A stretch of 64,000 nt of DNA from Colocasia esculenta (lineage: Eukaryota > Streptophyta > Magnoliopsida > Alismatales > Araceae), in NCBI GenBank assembly GCA_014218235.1, contig CM024755.1, positions 81,103,960-81,167,959 on the forward strand. Reading direction: 5' to 3'. This document shows, piece after piece, positions 25,642 to 36,730 of the stretch. The notes below the pieces were generated by a model. That model saw only the letters and a program-made list of their open reading frames with translations. It was not told the origin of the DNA and made no database searches. How positions within the stretch are numbered: the stretch's first letter is position 1; every line of letters begins with the position of its first letter. Made by a program: the position numbers and the translations under genes.

Positions 25642-28600
25642 TGTAACACCCCAAAAATTTAAAGTGTTAGGAAAATATGAATAATGTGATTATTATATAT
25701 TATTTTTTTCCATTAAATTGAAATAATTAGGATCTGGGTTTAATTAAGGATGACGTACGTTACCCCAGTGTCGTACGCCGAGGTGCGCACTCCGACAGGG
25801 CGACACCGGAAAACGATAACAAAAAATAAATCTGAGAACACCATAATTCTCAGAAAAATGTGGAGATAATATAAACTTAAATATCTGGATTTATTGACAT
25901 GCGGACTTTGAGGATAAGTTGCCGCGACTATTTTCCGGGCAAATTTTCACCATGCGTAAAATAAATTCTAAAAATTAAATAAAAATCACATAATTTGTAA
26001 AACCATTGCATTAGCTTATGGTTGACATTTCAATGCAATTGGACATCATTTGAATGGGTTTACAAAAGGATATTTGGACCAGCTGATTTATGGACTAATT
26101 ACGGGAAGGATTTTTCTAGAAATTCTTGTATGCTTACGTATCATGGGCAACGTAAGCCTACGTCATGGTGGGTTAGATCTCTTACACGTTTTTACCCATG
26201 TGCTAATCGTAGGGCGATGCTTGGACCAGGTGGCTGTGGGTGATTAATTGGGGGTTTTTACCCCAACACCTGTAAGCCTGCGTGCCTTGCACCTGAAGCT
26301 TTGGGTGATAAAAATCTCCCTGTACGCAGCATACTAACTTTTCCAAGGGAGCTTCTACTGGATTTTCTTCCTATCTAGCACCCTTCTTCGGTTCTTCTTC
26401 TAGTGTTTCCTGCTGCTACTTCTGAGCAAAAAGGGGCTGCAGATCTTGGGGTTGGAACTACTTGCTGTGTTGCTCTCGCTTCGGTTGATATAGATCAGAT
26501 CTCTCCAACTGCTGCAAGCTTTCTCTTCTTTTCCCTATTTCTGGGAAGTTCTGTGTTGAGGGAAACCTACTCTAATCAGTAAGGTAGAATTCTTTTCCTT
26601 TCTCTCTCAATTTTACTCACTTGACTTACTATGAAACCTCCTGTTTAGGATTCAACTTCTTTTCCTTCTCTTATTTAATTCTTGTTTTGACTATCGAGTT
26701 GTTGTTGGACTGTTCATGACATACAGGTGTTTTACACCACATTGGAAATCCCTGCTGTAGAAGTAAAAGCATTTCAAGAGTCATATTATTATTTTTCTAA
26801 CTTAACATGGTTAGAATCATCCTTACAATCCTAGAGTGCACATATATGATCATACCAGTCACTGTGAGACCATCCAACTCCCTGCTAAAAAGTTTCTAAG
26901 TACCAGACTGTGAGTTTACATGTAATTCGACTCACAGTTTACATGTAATTCGACTCACAGTTTACATGTAATTCGACTCACATTTTACATATAATTCGAC
27001 TCATAGTTTACATGTGATTCGACTACATGATTCGACTGCTACAGTCATGCATGATTCGACTGTCAGTTTTATACATGATTCGACTGCTACAGTCGAATGC
27101 CACACTTCGACTGCCACAGTCGAATTATACATTCGACTACCATACATTCGACTGCCATACCATGGAGTTAGCCAGATTTCTGTATGTTCTGTCAGGACTG
27201 TTTCCTTCCTGAAGTGTCAGCAGAACCCCCGCAAGACTGTAAACTCATACCTTATAATTTGATGTTTCATTTACTTAAGATATTACATGTAAATAAGGAA
27301 GTACCCCCCATTTGAATCCAATAAAAATATCAGAAAAATCATATCTCTTACCAATAAAAAGTCAACTCTCCCTCCGAAGAAGAAAAATGCGATTTGGGCG
27401 ATTCCATCAAAATAGCGTCTTTCTAATCTCTCACAATTTGGCCTACCTAAAAATCTCATAATTCAAGTAAACCTAGTAGAATGATAAAAATCCAAGGTCC
27501 GGTGAAAAATGATAAACACATTTATGACTTCTCCAAGGGAGCCCTCTCCTACTGAAAGAAAAGTCAAACCTGTTCATCCCTTAATTTACATCAATATGGC
27601 TTTCACCTTGACATGTTATTATCTCCAACTCTAGAGGAGAATCAGTAAATGAATGGTTTCATCGATCATATAGATTTCATGACTATCCTTGTGATGTATT
27701 CTTCCGTTGACTTTTCCATTTTCTTGGATTCTAAACTATTATACCACTTTGATGAACCATTTAAATATCATTTGTGTCAATCTTTGGATTATTCTTGGAC
27801 ATCTTAAACTAATTTGATTCTTGTACCTACTGTACATTTCTGAACTTGAACTTTCAACTACCTTTGATTTGTGTTAAGATATCCATTGTGAAATCAGTGA
27901 AAGTAACCCCAAATTCTTGTTGTGTAAGACATGTTGAGTACATGTGTACCCTTGAGCCATTACCTGAGTGAGTATGTTATGATGACAAGTTGTGAGTCTT
28001 TGGACTCATTTGAGAATTATGCCGGTGCAAGGGGCTGGTTCAGTCCCGGAGGAGCACCCGAATTTGTCAGTGGCCGCGCGGGGACAATGAGGACTACTGG
28101 ATGTTGGCATACATCATTTCCTGCCTGATTAGTCATCATCTCATACATATGTGTGTGAATACCTGACTGATACTGAATTTAAGTATCTTCCTGAGTTATT
28201 GATCATGTTCTATGCTGTTTTGTTCTACATGTGTTATTGGTTTGACTTAGTGTTCATTGTCTTGACCACTCAGTGTTTACCGTAGACATGTTCCTATTCT
28301 TGATAGTATACATGTGAATCCTTTCTATTTCAAGGAATTGAATTCTACTGGGCTAGTTAGCTCATTCTTCCTATCTTTTCAGGTTGTCCAATTGAAAATG
28401 AAGGTTAAGGGAGGGATGTGTGTGCCGAGGGGACCGTCCATCATCCTACGAGTCATCAACTTTTATTTCTTTTTGAGTAGTTGGAATGTAATAATACTAC
28501 AGTTTTCTTTTGTTTATTCCTCATTTAGACTGAAATGAGGAATGTTATGTAATAAGCTTCCGCTAAACAAGTGTTTATGTTTATGTAAATTTCTCATGTT

Positions 28601-28747
28601 TTATATCGGTCATGTTCAGTAAATGAAATTTTGCTAGGACGTGACAGATAAAGAAATTTTCTACTCAACTAGTTTAATTTATACTCTTGATTCCTCGTTC
28701 GCTCACGTTCCGGAATTTATAGTTATATTAAATGACGGGACGTGACA
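25642..28747 (+). mobile_element. Solo LTR 2, chromovirus (Tekay/Del-like) gypsy
   Basis: The 3106-bp unit runs from TGTAACACCCC to GGGACGTGACA with CATAG on both sides (25637-25641 and 28748-28752). Removing it restores the WHRRLGH pre-integrase motif of element B. It is noncoding and contains a minisatellite at 26928-27160. Its orientation is opposite to solo LTR 1. Confidence 0.85.
26928..27160 (+). repeat. Minisatellite with ATTCGACT core in solo LTR 2
   Basis: Units of about 25 bp (GTTTACATGTAATTCGACTC) shift into shorter CATGATTCGACTG and CATTCGACTGCC units. About a dozen ATTCGACT cores are present. Small frames read through it are repeat artefacts. Confidence 0.8.
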
Positions 28748-29168
28748 CATAGCTCAGTTGACTGCTCTTTGCCGGCTACTAAACAAATGTCTTGATCTTT
28801 TAGTTCTTCAAGGTAGAGCACATACATGTTCTTCTCCCTGTTAGCTTCGAAAATTACTGCTCCATCCTTCAAGATGCTGCACTTGGATTCTTGGAACTTG
28901 ATCTGATGACCTTTGTCACAAAGCTGGCTGATACTGATGAGGTTGTGCTTCAACCCTTTGACACACAAAACATCTTCAATAATCGTTTTCCCTTTGTTGC
29001 TAACTGACCCGCTGCCTATCACTGTTCCTTTTCCATTATCCCCATAGGTAACTGTCCCTTCTTCAGCTTGGAGGTGAGAAAATAGGTTTTTATTTCCTGA
29101 CATGTGCCTTGAACATCCACTATCTAAATACCATTTGAATGCTCTAAGGTTTCCCTGAAATAAAAACA

Positions 29169-30933
29169 TTAAGCTTTAGGTACCCAAGTTCTTTTGGGTC
29201 CTGGTTGGTCAGTATCATCGTTTTTCTTTTTGATTATCCACCTTTTATATTTAGTTGGACATGTAGTCTTGTTGTGACCTAGTTTATTGCAGTGACTGCA
29301 ACATGTTGTTCTAGTTACTTCAAGATACTTAAGGTTAGTTTTGTATGCTATGTCTTGTTCAGGTACAAATTTTGGAGTTGGATATGTCTTAGGGTATACA
29401 GTTGTGTCTTCATTATCTGGGGGTGTATAGCCTAAACCATGTTTCTTCTTACCTGAACGTCTAGCCCCTTTTAGTATTAAGGAGTTTTTACCATTAGTGA
29501 ATTTTTCTAATGTATTAGACAGTTTCTCTTTTTCTTCTGTTAGTCTTTTGATTTCAATTTTCAACTCGTCTGAACTTTCTTGTTTTTCTAGCTTGATTAT
29601 TTGCTCATTCTTATCTTTTAGATCTTCACATAATAATTCATTTCTTCTTTTAAGTTCAGTTACTTGCTTCTCTAGTTCTTCATTTTCTATTTTTAGATCT
29701 GAATTAGTGTTTTCTAGGCATGTAATATTTTTCTTACTGGCTTTTAACAATTTAGATATTTCTCTATATTTACTATATATTTCGTTAAATGCTTCTTCTA
29801 AATTATCAGAATCAGAATCATTACATGAATCAAAAGATGAGTCAGAAGTTACCTTTTCTTCAGTATTTGCCATGAAGACTAGGTTGGCTTCTTCTTCATC
29901 ACTGCTTGAGCTTGACTCGCTGTCCGAGTCGCTGCTGTTTCTCCAGGCTGCTGCCATAGCCTTCTTCTTGTGTCTCCTGAATTTCTTTGAGCTTTCTTTC
30001 TTTTTGAATTCATGCTTCTTGAATTTTGGACATTCTGCCTTGATATGTCCTGGCTTTTTGCATTCATAGCATATGGGCTCGCCCTTCTTCTGATCTTTTC
30101 CATCTGGTTTCTTAAAGTCCTTATTTTTCTTGAAGTGTCTTCTACCAGACTGGAACTTTTTCTTCTTAGCTAGAATGCGCTGCAATCTTCTTGACATCAT
30201 TGCTTCTTCATCTTCGCAGTTGCTTGAGCTCTCATCTTCTTCTGATGACTCTTCTGATCTAGCTTCTTCTGCTTTCAGAGCATTTAAATGCTTCTTTCTG
30301 CTTGAGGACTCTCCCAACCTTTCCATGTTGATCTCATGGGCCATAAGGGACCCAATGAGCTTCTTCAAAGACATCCTTTTCAAGTCGTTGGCTTCCTCAA
30401 TGGCTGTTACTTTGGGAGTCCATGTAGATGGAAGAGATCTGAGGATCTTCCTAACCATATCTCCAATTTCATATGTCTTCCCAAGTCCAGTTAAGTCATT
30501 TGTAATGTCTGTGAATCTGTTGAACATTTGGGTTATGGACTCTCTTGGCTGCATCTGGAACCTCTCATACTGAGTTACCAGAATATCTATCTGGTCTCTT
30601 TAACCTTGTCAGTGCCTTCATAGGTGATTCTTAATTTCTCCCACATCTCCATTGCAGATTTGCTGATACACGGTTGAACTCCTTTTTGCTGAGGGCACAA
30701 CACAAAATACTTTTTGTCTTACAATTGAGATATATCTTCTTCCTATCATCATTTGTCCACTGATTTTTCTCGTTGGTGACTAGGAGATCACTTTCTTCAA
30801 CTATGGACCATATCTGGTAGTCATGACCTTGTAGAAAATATTTCATTCTTGTTTTCCAGTAAGCATAGTCTTCTCCATCGAATAATGGTGGTCGATTGAC
30901 CGACTGACCTTCACTGTGACCTTGAGCTGCCAT
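29169..30933 (-). pseudogene. Element B gag, frameshifted
   Basis: Start ATG 30931-30933 (MAAQGHSEGQ), 50 bases downstream of the primer site, matches the E and F gag starts. The N-terminal part has WKTRMKYFLQGHDYQIW typical of copia gag. A second part, open from 30554, has MQPRESITQMFNRF, a Glu/Ser-rich stretch, a CCHC knuckle (CYECKKPGHIKAEC), a coiled-coil-like Lys/Glu segment and a second CCHC knuckle (CSHCNKLGHNKTTC). Frameshifts lie near 30655 (about four bases missing) and 30590 (one base missing). The gag stop TAA overlaps the pol ATG as TAATG at 29167-29171. Gag would form the particle and bind RNA. Confidence 0.9.
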
Positions 30934-30983
30934 GGATCTTTACTCTTCAGATCGTTGGATCTTCTTCTTTGTCGAAGAGACTC

Positions 30984-30995
30984 GCTCTGATACCA
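30984..30995 (-). other. tRNA-Met primer binding site of element B
   Basis: TGGTATCAGAGC on the minus strand, two bases inside the 5' LTR end. It is complementary to the 3' end of initiator tRNA-Met, the usual primer of plant copia elements. Confidence 0.9.
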
Positions 30996-30997
30996 CT

Positions 30998-31784
30998 TGT
31001 TGCCCAGTTAGGTAGCCCAGGGGGGGGTGAATGGGTCTTTAAAAATTTATCAGCTAATACCTATTCACTAAAAACGTTCACAGAGAAATACACTTTGATG
31101 GACGTTAGTTATAGTTAGAATAATCAACAATCACACAGAGAGCAATCACACAACACAAGAATTATCCTAGTTCAGATCTCCTATTCTTAGGAGTCCTACG
31201 TCCAGTCCCTGAGCAATATCTCAGGATTTCACTACCAAGGGTACTGTCCCCCTTAAGGACCCTTACACCCAGCCGCAGCTAGTCTTCCTTCACACGAAGG
31301 GAAATCCAAACACCCTGGATGCCCCACCAGGTCTTCCTTCACAACAGAAGGGAACACACACTCTGGATTCCACCAGGTCTTCCTTCACACACGAAGGGAA
31401 CAACACCTGAAAAATGTTCAAGAGGAAGACGCCCCTAGATCAAGCTTATAGAGCACACTTGATTTGAAGCAAGGACTGAGAAGAACAAGATTTACAATAA
31501 TGGATTCTTCTCAGAACAAGAAGCTCTCTCACAGATCTACACTAAGCACAGAGAGCTAGAGCTGAAACTAGTAGAAGTGTTTGCTTGGCTTTCAGAGAGG
31601 TTGAAGACGATTTCACTTGGTATTCCTTGGTTCTCCGTATCTTCTTTTGAATCTTCAATCTCCTTTTATATCATTCTTTTCAAATTCGAACGTTGAAGTG
31701 CCCGTTGTCTCTATGCATAAGTGTACGTTAGACTGCTTGACACTTGGAAGCTTCCAGTCAACAGTCCTTTATCCTTTCATGCAC

Positions 31785-31826
<42 letters not shown>

Positions 31827-33025
31827 TCTGTGATCTTCTTTGGCTTCTATTTTGTCCAACGTTGTATGACGAATGTTGTCAGAGAGCTGCATACACAGCT
31901 AGGCTGTCTCTTGTTGTCTGTCAACGTCAGAATGAATGTTCATCAAAATAGTAATGCCATTTTGTTGTTCAAAAAAAATGTTTTAAGAAAAGATACGATA
32001 ATAAAAAATATCGTCTGCATGAATACAGAGATACGTTCAGAGTAATAAATGCACAGAGGTTAGAGGGATATGTACGAAGACGTTGACTATTCAATCCTTT
32101 GAAAGGATAAGTCATGTGTCAAATTGATTAATATGAAATCGATGTATTTATGACTTATGAAATCGTTATGCAACCAAATTATTGTCACTTAACAACAAAC
32201 CATTATGAGATATAAAAGAATCATTGTGATCAAGGTGATATAATCAAATCGTTATGAGATATGAAAGAATCGTTGTGATCACTAAAGAAATCGTTACAAT
32301 GACTAAAGGAATCGTCATGAAAGCAAGTCGTTATGATGACTAAAGGAATCGTTACGAGAGCAAGTCGTTATGATCACTAAAGGAATCGTTACAAAAGCAA
32401 GTCGTTATGATAACTAAAGAAATCGTTACGAGAGCAAGTCGTTATGATCACTAAAGGAATCGTTACGATAGCAAATCGTTACGATAACTAAAGGAATCGT
32501 TACGAGAGCAAGTCGTTACGATGACTAAAGGAATCATTATGAAAGCAAGTCGTTATGATGACTAAAGGAATCGTTACGAGAGCAAGTCGTTACGATGACT
32601 AAAGGAATCGTTACGAAAGCAAGTCGTTATGATCACTAAAGGAATCGTTACGATAGCAAATCGTTACGATAACTAAAGGAATCGTTACGAGAGCAAGTCG
32701 TTACGATGACTAAAGGAATCGTTACGAAAGCAAGTCGTTATGATGACTAAAGGAATCGTTACGAATACTTATCAAATCGTTAAAGCATATAATGAATCCT
32801 TATGATTATGGAATCGCTATAAACAAAGGAAATCGTTATGGTTTAGTACAAATCAATGTATTTAGACAAATATGCTTCTACAGTATGAAGATTCTTACCT
32901 GTTTTGACTTGTTTCCTTTGATCTTATTTCCTGTGCTTAAGACTTGTAGAAAATAGGTTGGTTTTGTTGATCACCAAAATAGAAATGTAATTAATTTAAA
33001 TTACATGGGGATAGACTGTTCATCA
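30998..33025 (-). repeat. 5' LTR of element B
   Basis: This 2028-bp LTR is homologous along its length to 14655-16800, with scattered substitutions and differing SSR and minisatellite lengths. It includes the stem-loop block (31175-31400), an AG run (31791-31822) and the ATCGTTACGA array (32130-32840). Confidence 0.92.
31664..31670 (-). promoter_or_regulatory. Probable TATA box of element B 5' LTR
   Basis: The minus strand reads GATATAAAAGG. It lies between the minisatellite array (upstream in transcription) and the stem-loop block (downstream), which would put the stem-loops in the RNA leader. Confidence 0.55.
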
Positions 33026-33223
33026 CATATATGTTTGCATAGAAGTTTCTGTATACACACTGGATCTAATCTCACACACCTCAGTCACATAAGTGGATTA
33101 GATTTGTGAAGTTCTAATTGAATAGATCTTTTTAATTGCCTAAGTTTTCGCTGTAAATTGTAACAGATCTATTCAACCCCCCTCCCCTTCTAGATATGTT
33201 TCCCCTGCTCATTCGATCCTACA
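33026..33223 (+). repeat. 3' LTR of element G, second part
   Basis: It resumes after element B with the duplicated CATAT and ends near CGATCCTACA, after the CAACCCCCCTCCCC run that mirrors the C-run near the ends of the A, B, E and F LTRs. The exact end is inferred from the CA terminus. Confidence 0.6.
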
Positions 33224-34100
33224 CCATGTCATTCTGGGTAGCTGTCGATTTAATGGGATTTGCTAATCTTGATATCGGATAAAAAAATTGGGCTATTTTG
33301 ATCTCTATTGAGCTTAAGATCCCTTAGGCTTAGAACCTCTCAGTTAAGAGCTTGCTTGGGGAAGGTTGAATCTTTGGGCTATATATGGTCTGGCTGATCA
33401 AGTATAGTACTCATTTGTTAGGCTGATCTTCCTACCTTAGCATGTTCCAAAGACAGTGTTTCGAGAGTTGTCTGCTTGCCTCGACTATCCCCCAAGTCTT
33501 CATGGTGAAATAGGGGGCCTTCCATGTGGGCTGAAATATAGGACTTTTGTTGCGCTTCTTTGGCCCTGCTTATCGTTTGGGCTTTCTGTAGTTGGGTCAG
33601 AGTTTAGTACCTAGACATTCATCTATTAGGCGAGATTCAACATTTGGGCTTACAGTTTGGCCAAAGGGTTGAAACCTCTCCACTTGTATCCCCTACTCCC
33701 AAGATAAATGAGTTAGTTTAGAGAGTGTGATCTTTCGAGATAGATGTAAGGATTGGGTGTTTTCATTTAGCTACCGTTCAATGGCTCATTCCGTGGTGGC
33801 ACGTCCCTTCGTGGAATTAGGGGCATTGCTTCTCAGGGACAAGATGAGGGACGCCTTGCGCCTCCTTTTACTTGCAAGATGGTTGCAGCTTCTTCTAAGT
33901 GGACACCACCATTTCTTCGGAGTTTCTAGAAGCATTTGATGCAATGATCATGCACCGTATGCCTTGATTTCATGGAATTTCCTTGACATCTATGCAAACT
34001 TTTCGGTCCTCAAGGAGGCGAGAGTGTTTTGAACAAATCCCTTAACCCCATGGGGTTATAAATTTGGCTATTAGGGCCTTTGAGGACATCTTCTCCATTG
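33224..34100. other. Unassigned sequence to the right of the element nest
   Basis: Nothing is recognised. The only small frame, 33727-33939, has no family signature. The start is the right flank of element G, so CCATG at 33224-33228 is the expected G target duplication. Confidence 0.4.
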
Positions 34101-34902
34101 GCTATGCTTTCGTCTTCATTTTCTCAACCTCTTTTTCCAGGTTCTCTACCCTAATTTGATCCTTGGGGATTGTTGATGTTGGCTTCTCTATGTTCCAACT
34201 AGTTGCTCCGATGACTTCTCTCTAGGATTCAAAAGAACTTAGTGAGAAAGTCTAAGGTTGCCTCTAGATTCATTGATCTTACCTTGAGCATAGCTGAGGT
34301 CATTTGAACCTCTCCTTCGCCTTCACCATCTTCAGGTCATCTTTCCCTATTTCTATAGTTGACTAGGAAGCTTGTTCCAGTTGGGAAATGGAGCAGAGAG
34401 TTGAGGGTTTGGCGGTCCTCTCATTCTATCAAGTCTATAGTGGTCATGATATAACATGTTAATATTTAGATATGTGATGTGACGACCCAACCAGCTAACT
34501 AGCCATACTTCCGTCTTTATTTTCTCAACCTCTTTTTCTAGGTTCTCTACCCTAAATTGAGCCTTGGGGATTGTTGGTGCTGGCTTCTCTATGTTCCAAC
34601 TAGTTGCTCCGATGACTTCTCTCTAGGATTCAAAAGAACTTAGTGAGAGAGTCTGAGGTTGCCTTTAGATTCATTGATCTTGCCTTAAGCATAGCTGAGG
34701 TCATTCGAACCTCTCCTTCGCCTTCGACATCTTCAGGTCATCTTTCCCTACTTCTATAGCTGAGTAGGAAGCTTGTTCCAATTGGGAAATGGAGCAGAGA
34801 GTTGAGGGTTCAGCGGTCCTCTCCTTCTATCAAGCCTACAACGGTCATGACATGACACGTTAATATTTATATATGTGATGTGACGACCCAACCAACTAAC
34901 TA
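34101..34902 (+). repeat. Tandem duplication, two copies of 401 bp
   Basis: 34101-34501 and 34502-34902 are near-identical. Each copy ends with the first bases of a Cassandra LTR preceded by TGTGA (TGTGACGACCC starts at 34478 and 34879). The junction shows a short GCYAT microhomology. Because the copied unit includes the Cassandra end, the duplication followed that insertion. Confidence 0.85.
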
Positions 34903-36048
34903 GCCTAACAATCATATTAGTTGGTAGACTTCCCAGAAATGCCATCCATCTTGTGACTACTCCCAACTGAGTACGCATAACTTCAAAGTTTATTTTCCTA
35001 TTTGAGCTCTGAAAATGACTAGTCCGAGTTGTTGGTAGTCTACTGATTTAGTCAATTTAATATATTCTTATATGGGGTGTTACAATTTACCTCTCTTATA
35101 TAAGCGACGTCTTCGTCGCTGAGCACATATAGCACATAGATAAATCCCCATGCAAATAGGGCTCTAAAGGTGGCCCTCACAGGCTCAAGAGATGGTTCTT
35201 GTTATGTAGTACTTTGTGCCATTATGGCCTCAAGAGGTGACTCCCCTAGCATAGCACTTTGCCCTATGTGGCATTTAGTTTCTACACTTCCAACTGGGGA
35301 AGACTCTGATACCATTTGCGATGACCCAATCAGGAAACTGACCCAACAACCATGCTAGTTGGTAGACTTCCTAGAAAGGTACCAATCCTAGGATTTCTTC
35401 TAACTGAACACGCTTAACTTTAGAGTTTTTCTCCTACTCGAGCTCCGAAAATGACTAGTCCGAGTTGTTGGTGGTCTACTGATTTAGTCCATTTAACATA
35501 TCATATATGAGATGTTACAATCTATCCCTCTTATATAAACGACGTCTTCGTCGCTGAGCACATATAGCACATAGATAAATCCCCATGCAGGTAGGACTCT
35601 AAGGGTGGCCCTCACAGGCTCAAGAAACGTCCTCATCGCTATGCACATATAGCACACAATCAAATTCTAGGCAGACAAGATTCTAGAGATGGTCCCCACA
35701 GGTTCAAGAGAGATGGCTCCTGTTATGTAGCAATTTGCACCATTATGACCTTAAGAGGTGGCTCCCATAGCGTAACACTTTGTCCTGTGTGTCACTTAAT
35801 TCTTACACTTCTGGCTGAGCAAGACTCTGATACCATTTGTGACGACCAAACCAACTAACTGACCCACAACCATACTAGTTGGTAGACTTCTAAGGAAGGT
35901 CACCCATCCTGAGACTACTCTCAACTGAGCACGCTTAACTTCAGAATTTTTTTTTCTTCCCATATTTGAGCTCTGAAAATGACTAGTTCGAGTTGTTGGT
36001 AGTCTATTGATTTAGTCCATTTAACATATTTTTATATGGGGTATTACA
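34879..36048 (-). mobile_element. Cassandra TRIM array, three LTRs and two internal domains
   Basis: LTRs lie at 34879-35084, 35317-35519 and 35838-36048, with internal parts at 35085-35316 and 35520-35837. Perfect TGTGA duplications flank it (34874-34878 and 36049-36053). Each internal part carries the Met-type primer match (TCTGATACCA on the plus strand) next to an LTR and a purine tract (AAGAG-rich on the minus strand) at the other side. 5S-like sequence (ACTGAGCACGCTTAACTT and variants) is present in each LTR, more mutated than in the copy at 5219. Confidence 0.88.
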
Positions 36049-36097
36049 TGTGATCTCATGTCTACATTCTTTTTTACTTGTATTACCAGTAGTCTAA

Positions 36098-36727
36098 GGG
36101 TGCGTTTGATAACACATAATAGATGTCTAATGTCTAAAGTGATAAAACGTTATATTTTCAGACAGTTTGATAAAACGTCTAAACTTATGCCTAAATGAAC
36201 GTCTATTCTCTTAAAAAAAAGTTAAGGATATGCCACTTTTTTTTAAGACATAAAAGGCTCTAGGCATCTGGCGCCCAGTGGTTGACACTTGACGCTCGAC
36301 GACCGATGTTGGACCGTCGCGCTCCAACTGTCGGATCGTCGACATCGACTGTCGTGCATCGACAGTTGAATTTTTGGGTGCTAATTGCCAGACTGTCAGG
36401 CGCCAACTGCCGAGCGTCGACTGTTGGAAGGTCAGGCGCCAACCCCCGAACCGTTGGGCGTCGACCACTGGGCGCCTGACATCCACCGCCGGACCGTCGG
36501 GAGCCGATTATCGACCGTTAGCTGCCGGACACCGATCATCGATCGTTGGCCGCTAGGTGCCAAGTGTCAGGATATATCTCATTATCTTCAAATGTTATTT
36601 AAATTAGTTATCAAACAACTTTTTTTTTTTAAGTCTTAATGTGTTTAAGTATTTTTAAATTTCAGATTTAGAAATTAAATGATAAATTAAATTTTAAATA
36701 TTTTAAGTAAGTGTTATCAAATGCCAC
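36098..36727. mobile_element. MITE with GC-rich minisatellite core
   Basis: Terminal inverted repeats are GGGTGCGTTTGATAACAC (left) and GTGGCATTTGATAACAC (right end read inward), flanked by TAA at 36095-36097 and 36728-36730. The arms are AT-rich; the centre (36250-36575) is a GC-rich irregular minisatellite. There is no transposase. Confidence 0.65.
36250..36575. repeat. GC-rich minisatellite with GTCGAC and GGCGCC cores
   Basis: Irregular units of about 20 bp contain GCGTCGACTGT, CAGGCGCCAACTGCC and CCGTCGGGAGCCGA-type motifs. It is open in several frames on both strands because stops are rare in this composition. A related array lies at 46060-46455. Confidence 0.7.
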
Positions 36728-36730
36728 TAA

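Larger units (their letters stand above)
23680..29169 (-). pseudogene. Element B pol, interrupted by a solo LTR and missing RNase H
   Basis: From right to left: protease with WYLDSGCSRHMSG; a pre-integrase segment interrupted at 28748 by the solo LTR; then from 25641 the LGHYSLDG and CRPCAKGKH zinc segment. The integrase core has its three acidic positions (HMDLFGP, IRSDHGGEF, NGVAERKN). RT follows with QMDVKSAFLNGF, YGLKQAPRAWYERL and YVDDIIFGST. The main frame is open from 25626 to 23668. After KFGFENSKPL it passes into shifted env-position sequence, so the end of RT and all of RNase H are deleted. This is the longest uninterrupted integrase-RT frame in the window. Confidence 0.9.
14655..33025 (-). 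mobile_element. Element B: complete Sirevirus-type copia element with perfect target duplication
   Basis: Both LTRs are present (14655-16800 and 30998-33025), and the element is flanked by CATAT (14650-14654 and 33026-33030). From right to left on the minus strand: 5' LTR, Met primer site, gag, pol, env-position ORF, purine tract, 3' LTR. Without the two solo LTRs it is about 12.0 kb. The difference from an E-like 13.5 kb is explained by a deletion of about 1.5 kb joining RT to the env-position ORF. It inserted into the 3' LTR of element G. Confidence 0.95.
8320..33223 (+). mobile_element. Element G: old copia retrotransposon, interrupted by element B, an A insertion and a MITE
   Basis: G comprises pol (8320-11660 with a MITE inside), a noncoding 3' spacer, a purine tract, and a 3' LTR split by element B into 12991-14654 and 33026-33223. 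Its 5' part lies left of element A, outside the window. It is far more decayed than A, B or E and has no env-position ORF. The span given includes all nested insertions. Confidence 0.75.

Noticed and set aside
29497..30573. Long Ser/Leu-rich open frames on the plus strand across element B gag
   Set aside because: They are antisense shadows of the Lys/Glu/Ser-rich gag frame; the minus strand has the zinc knuckles and gag signatures.
33727..33939. Possible small protein-coding gene
   Set aside because: No recognisable domain, no support for splice or promoter signals, and the surrounding sequence is of unknown repeat character.
36211..36639. Several overlapping Arg/Pro-rich frames on both strands
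   Set aside because: Caused by the GC-rich minisatellite, where stop codons are rare; no protein family signature. Frames at 45918-46528 are of the same kind.
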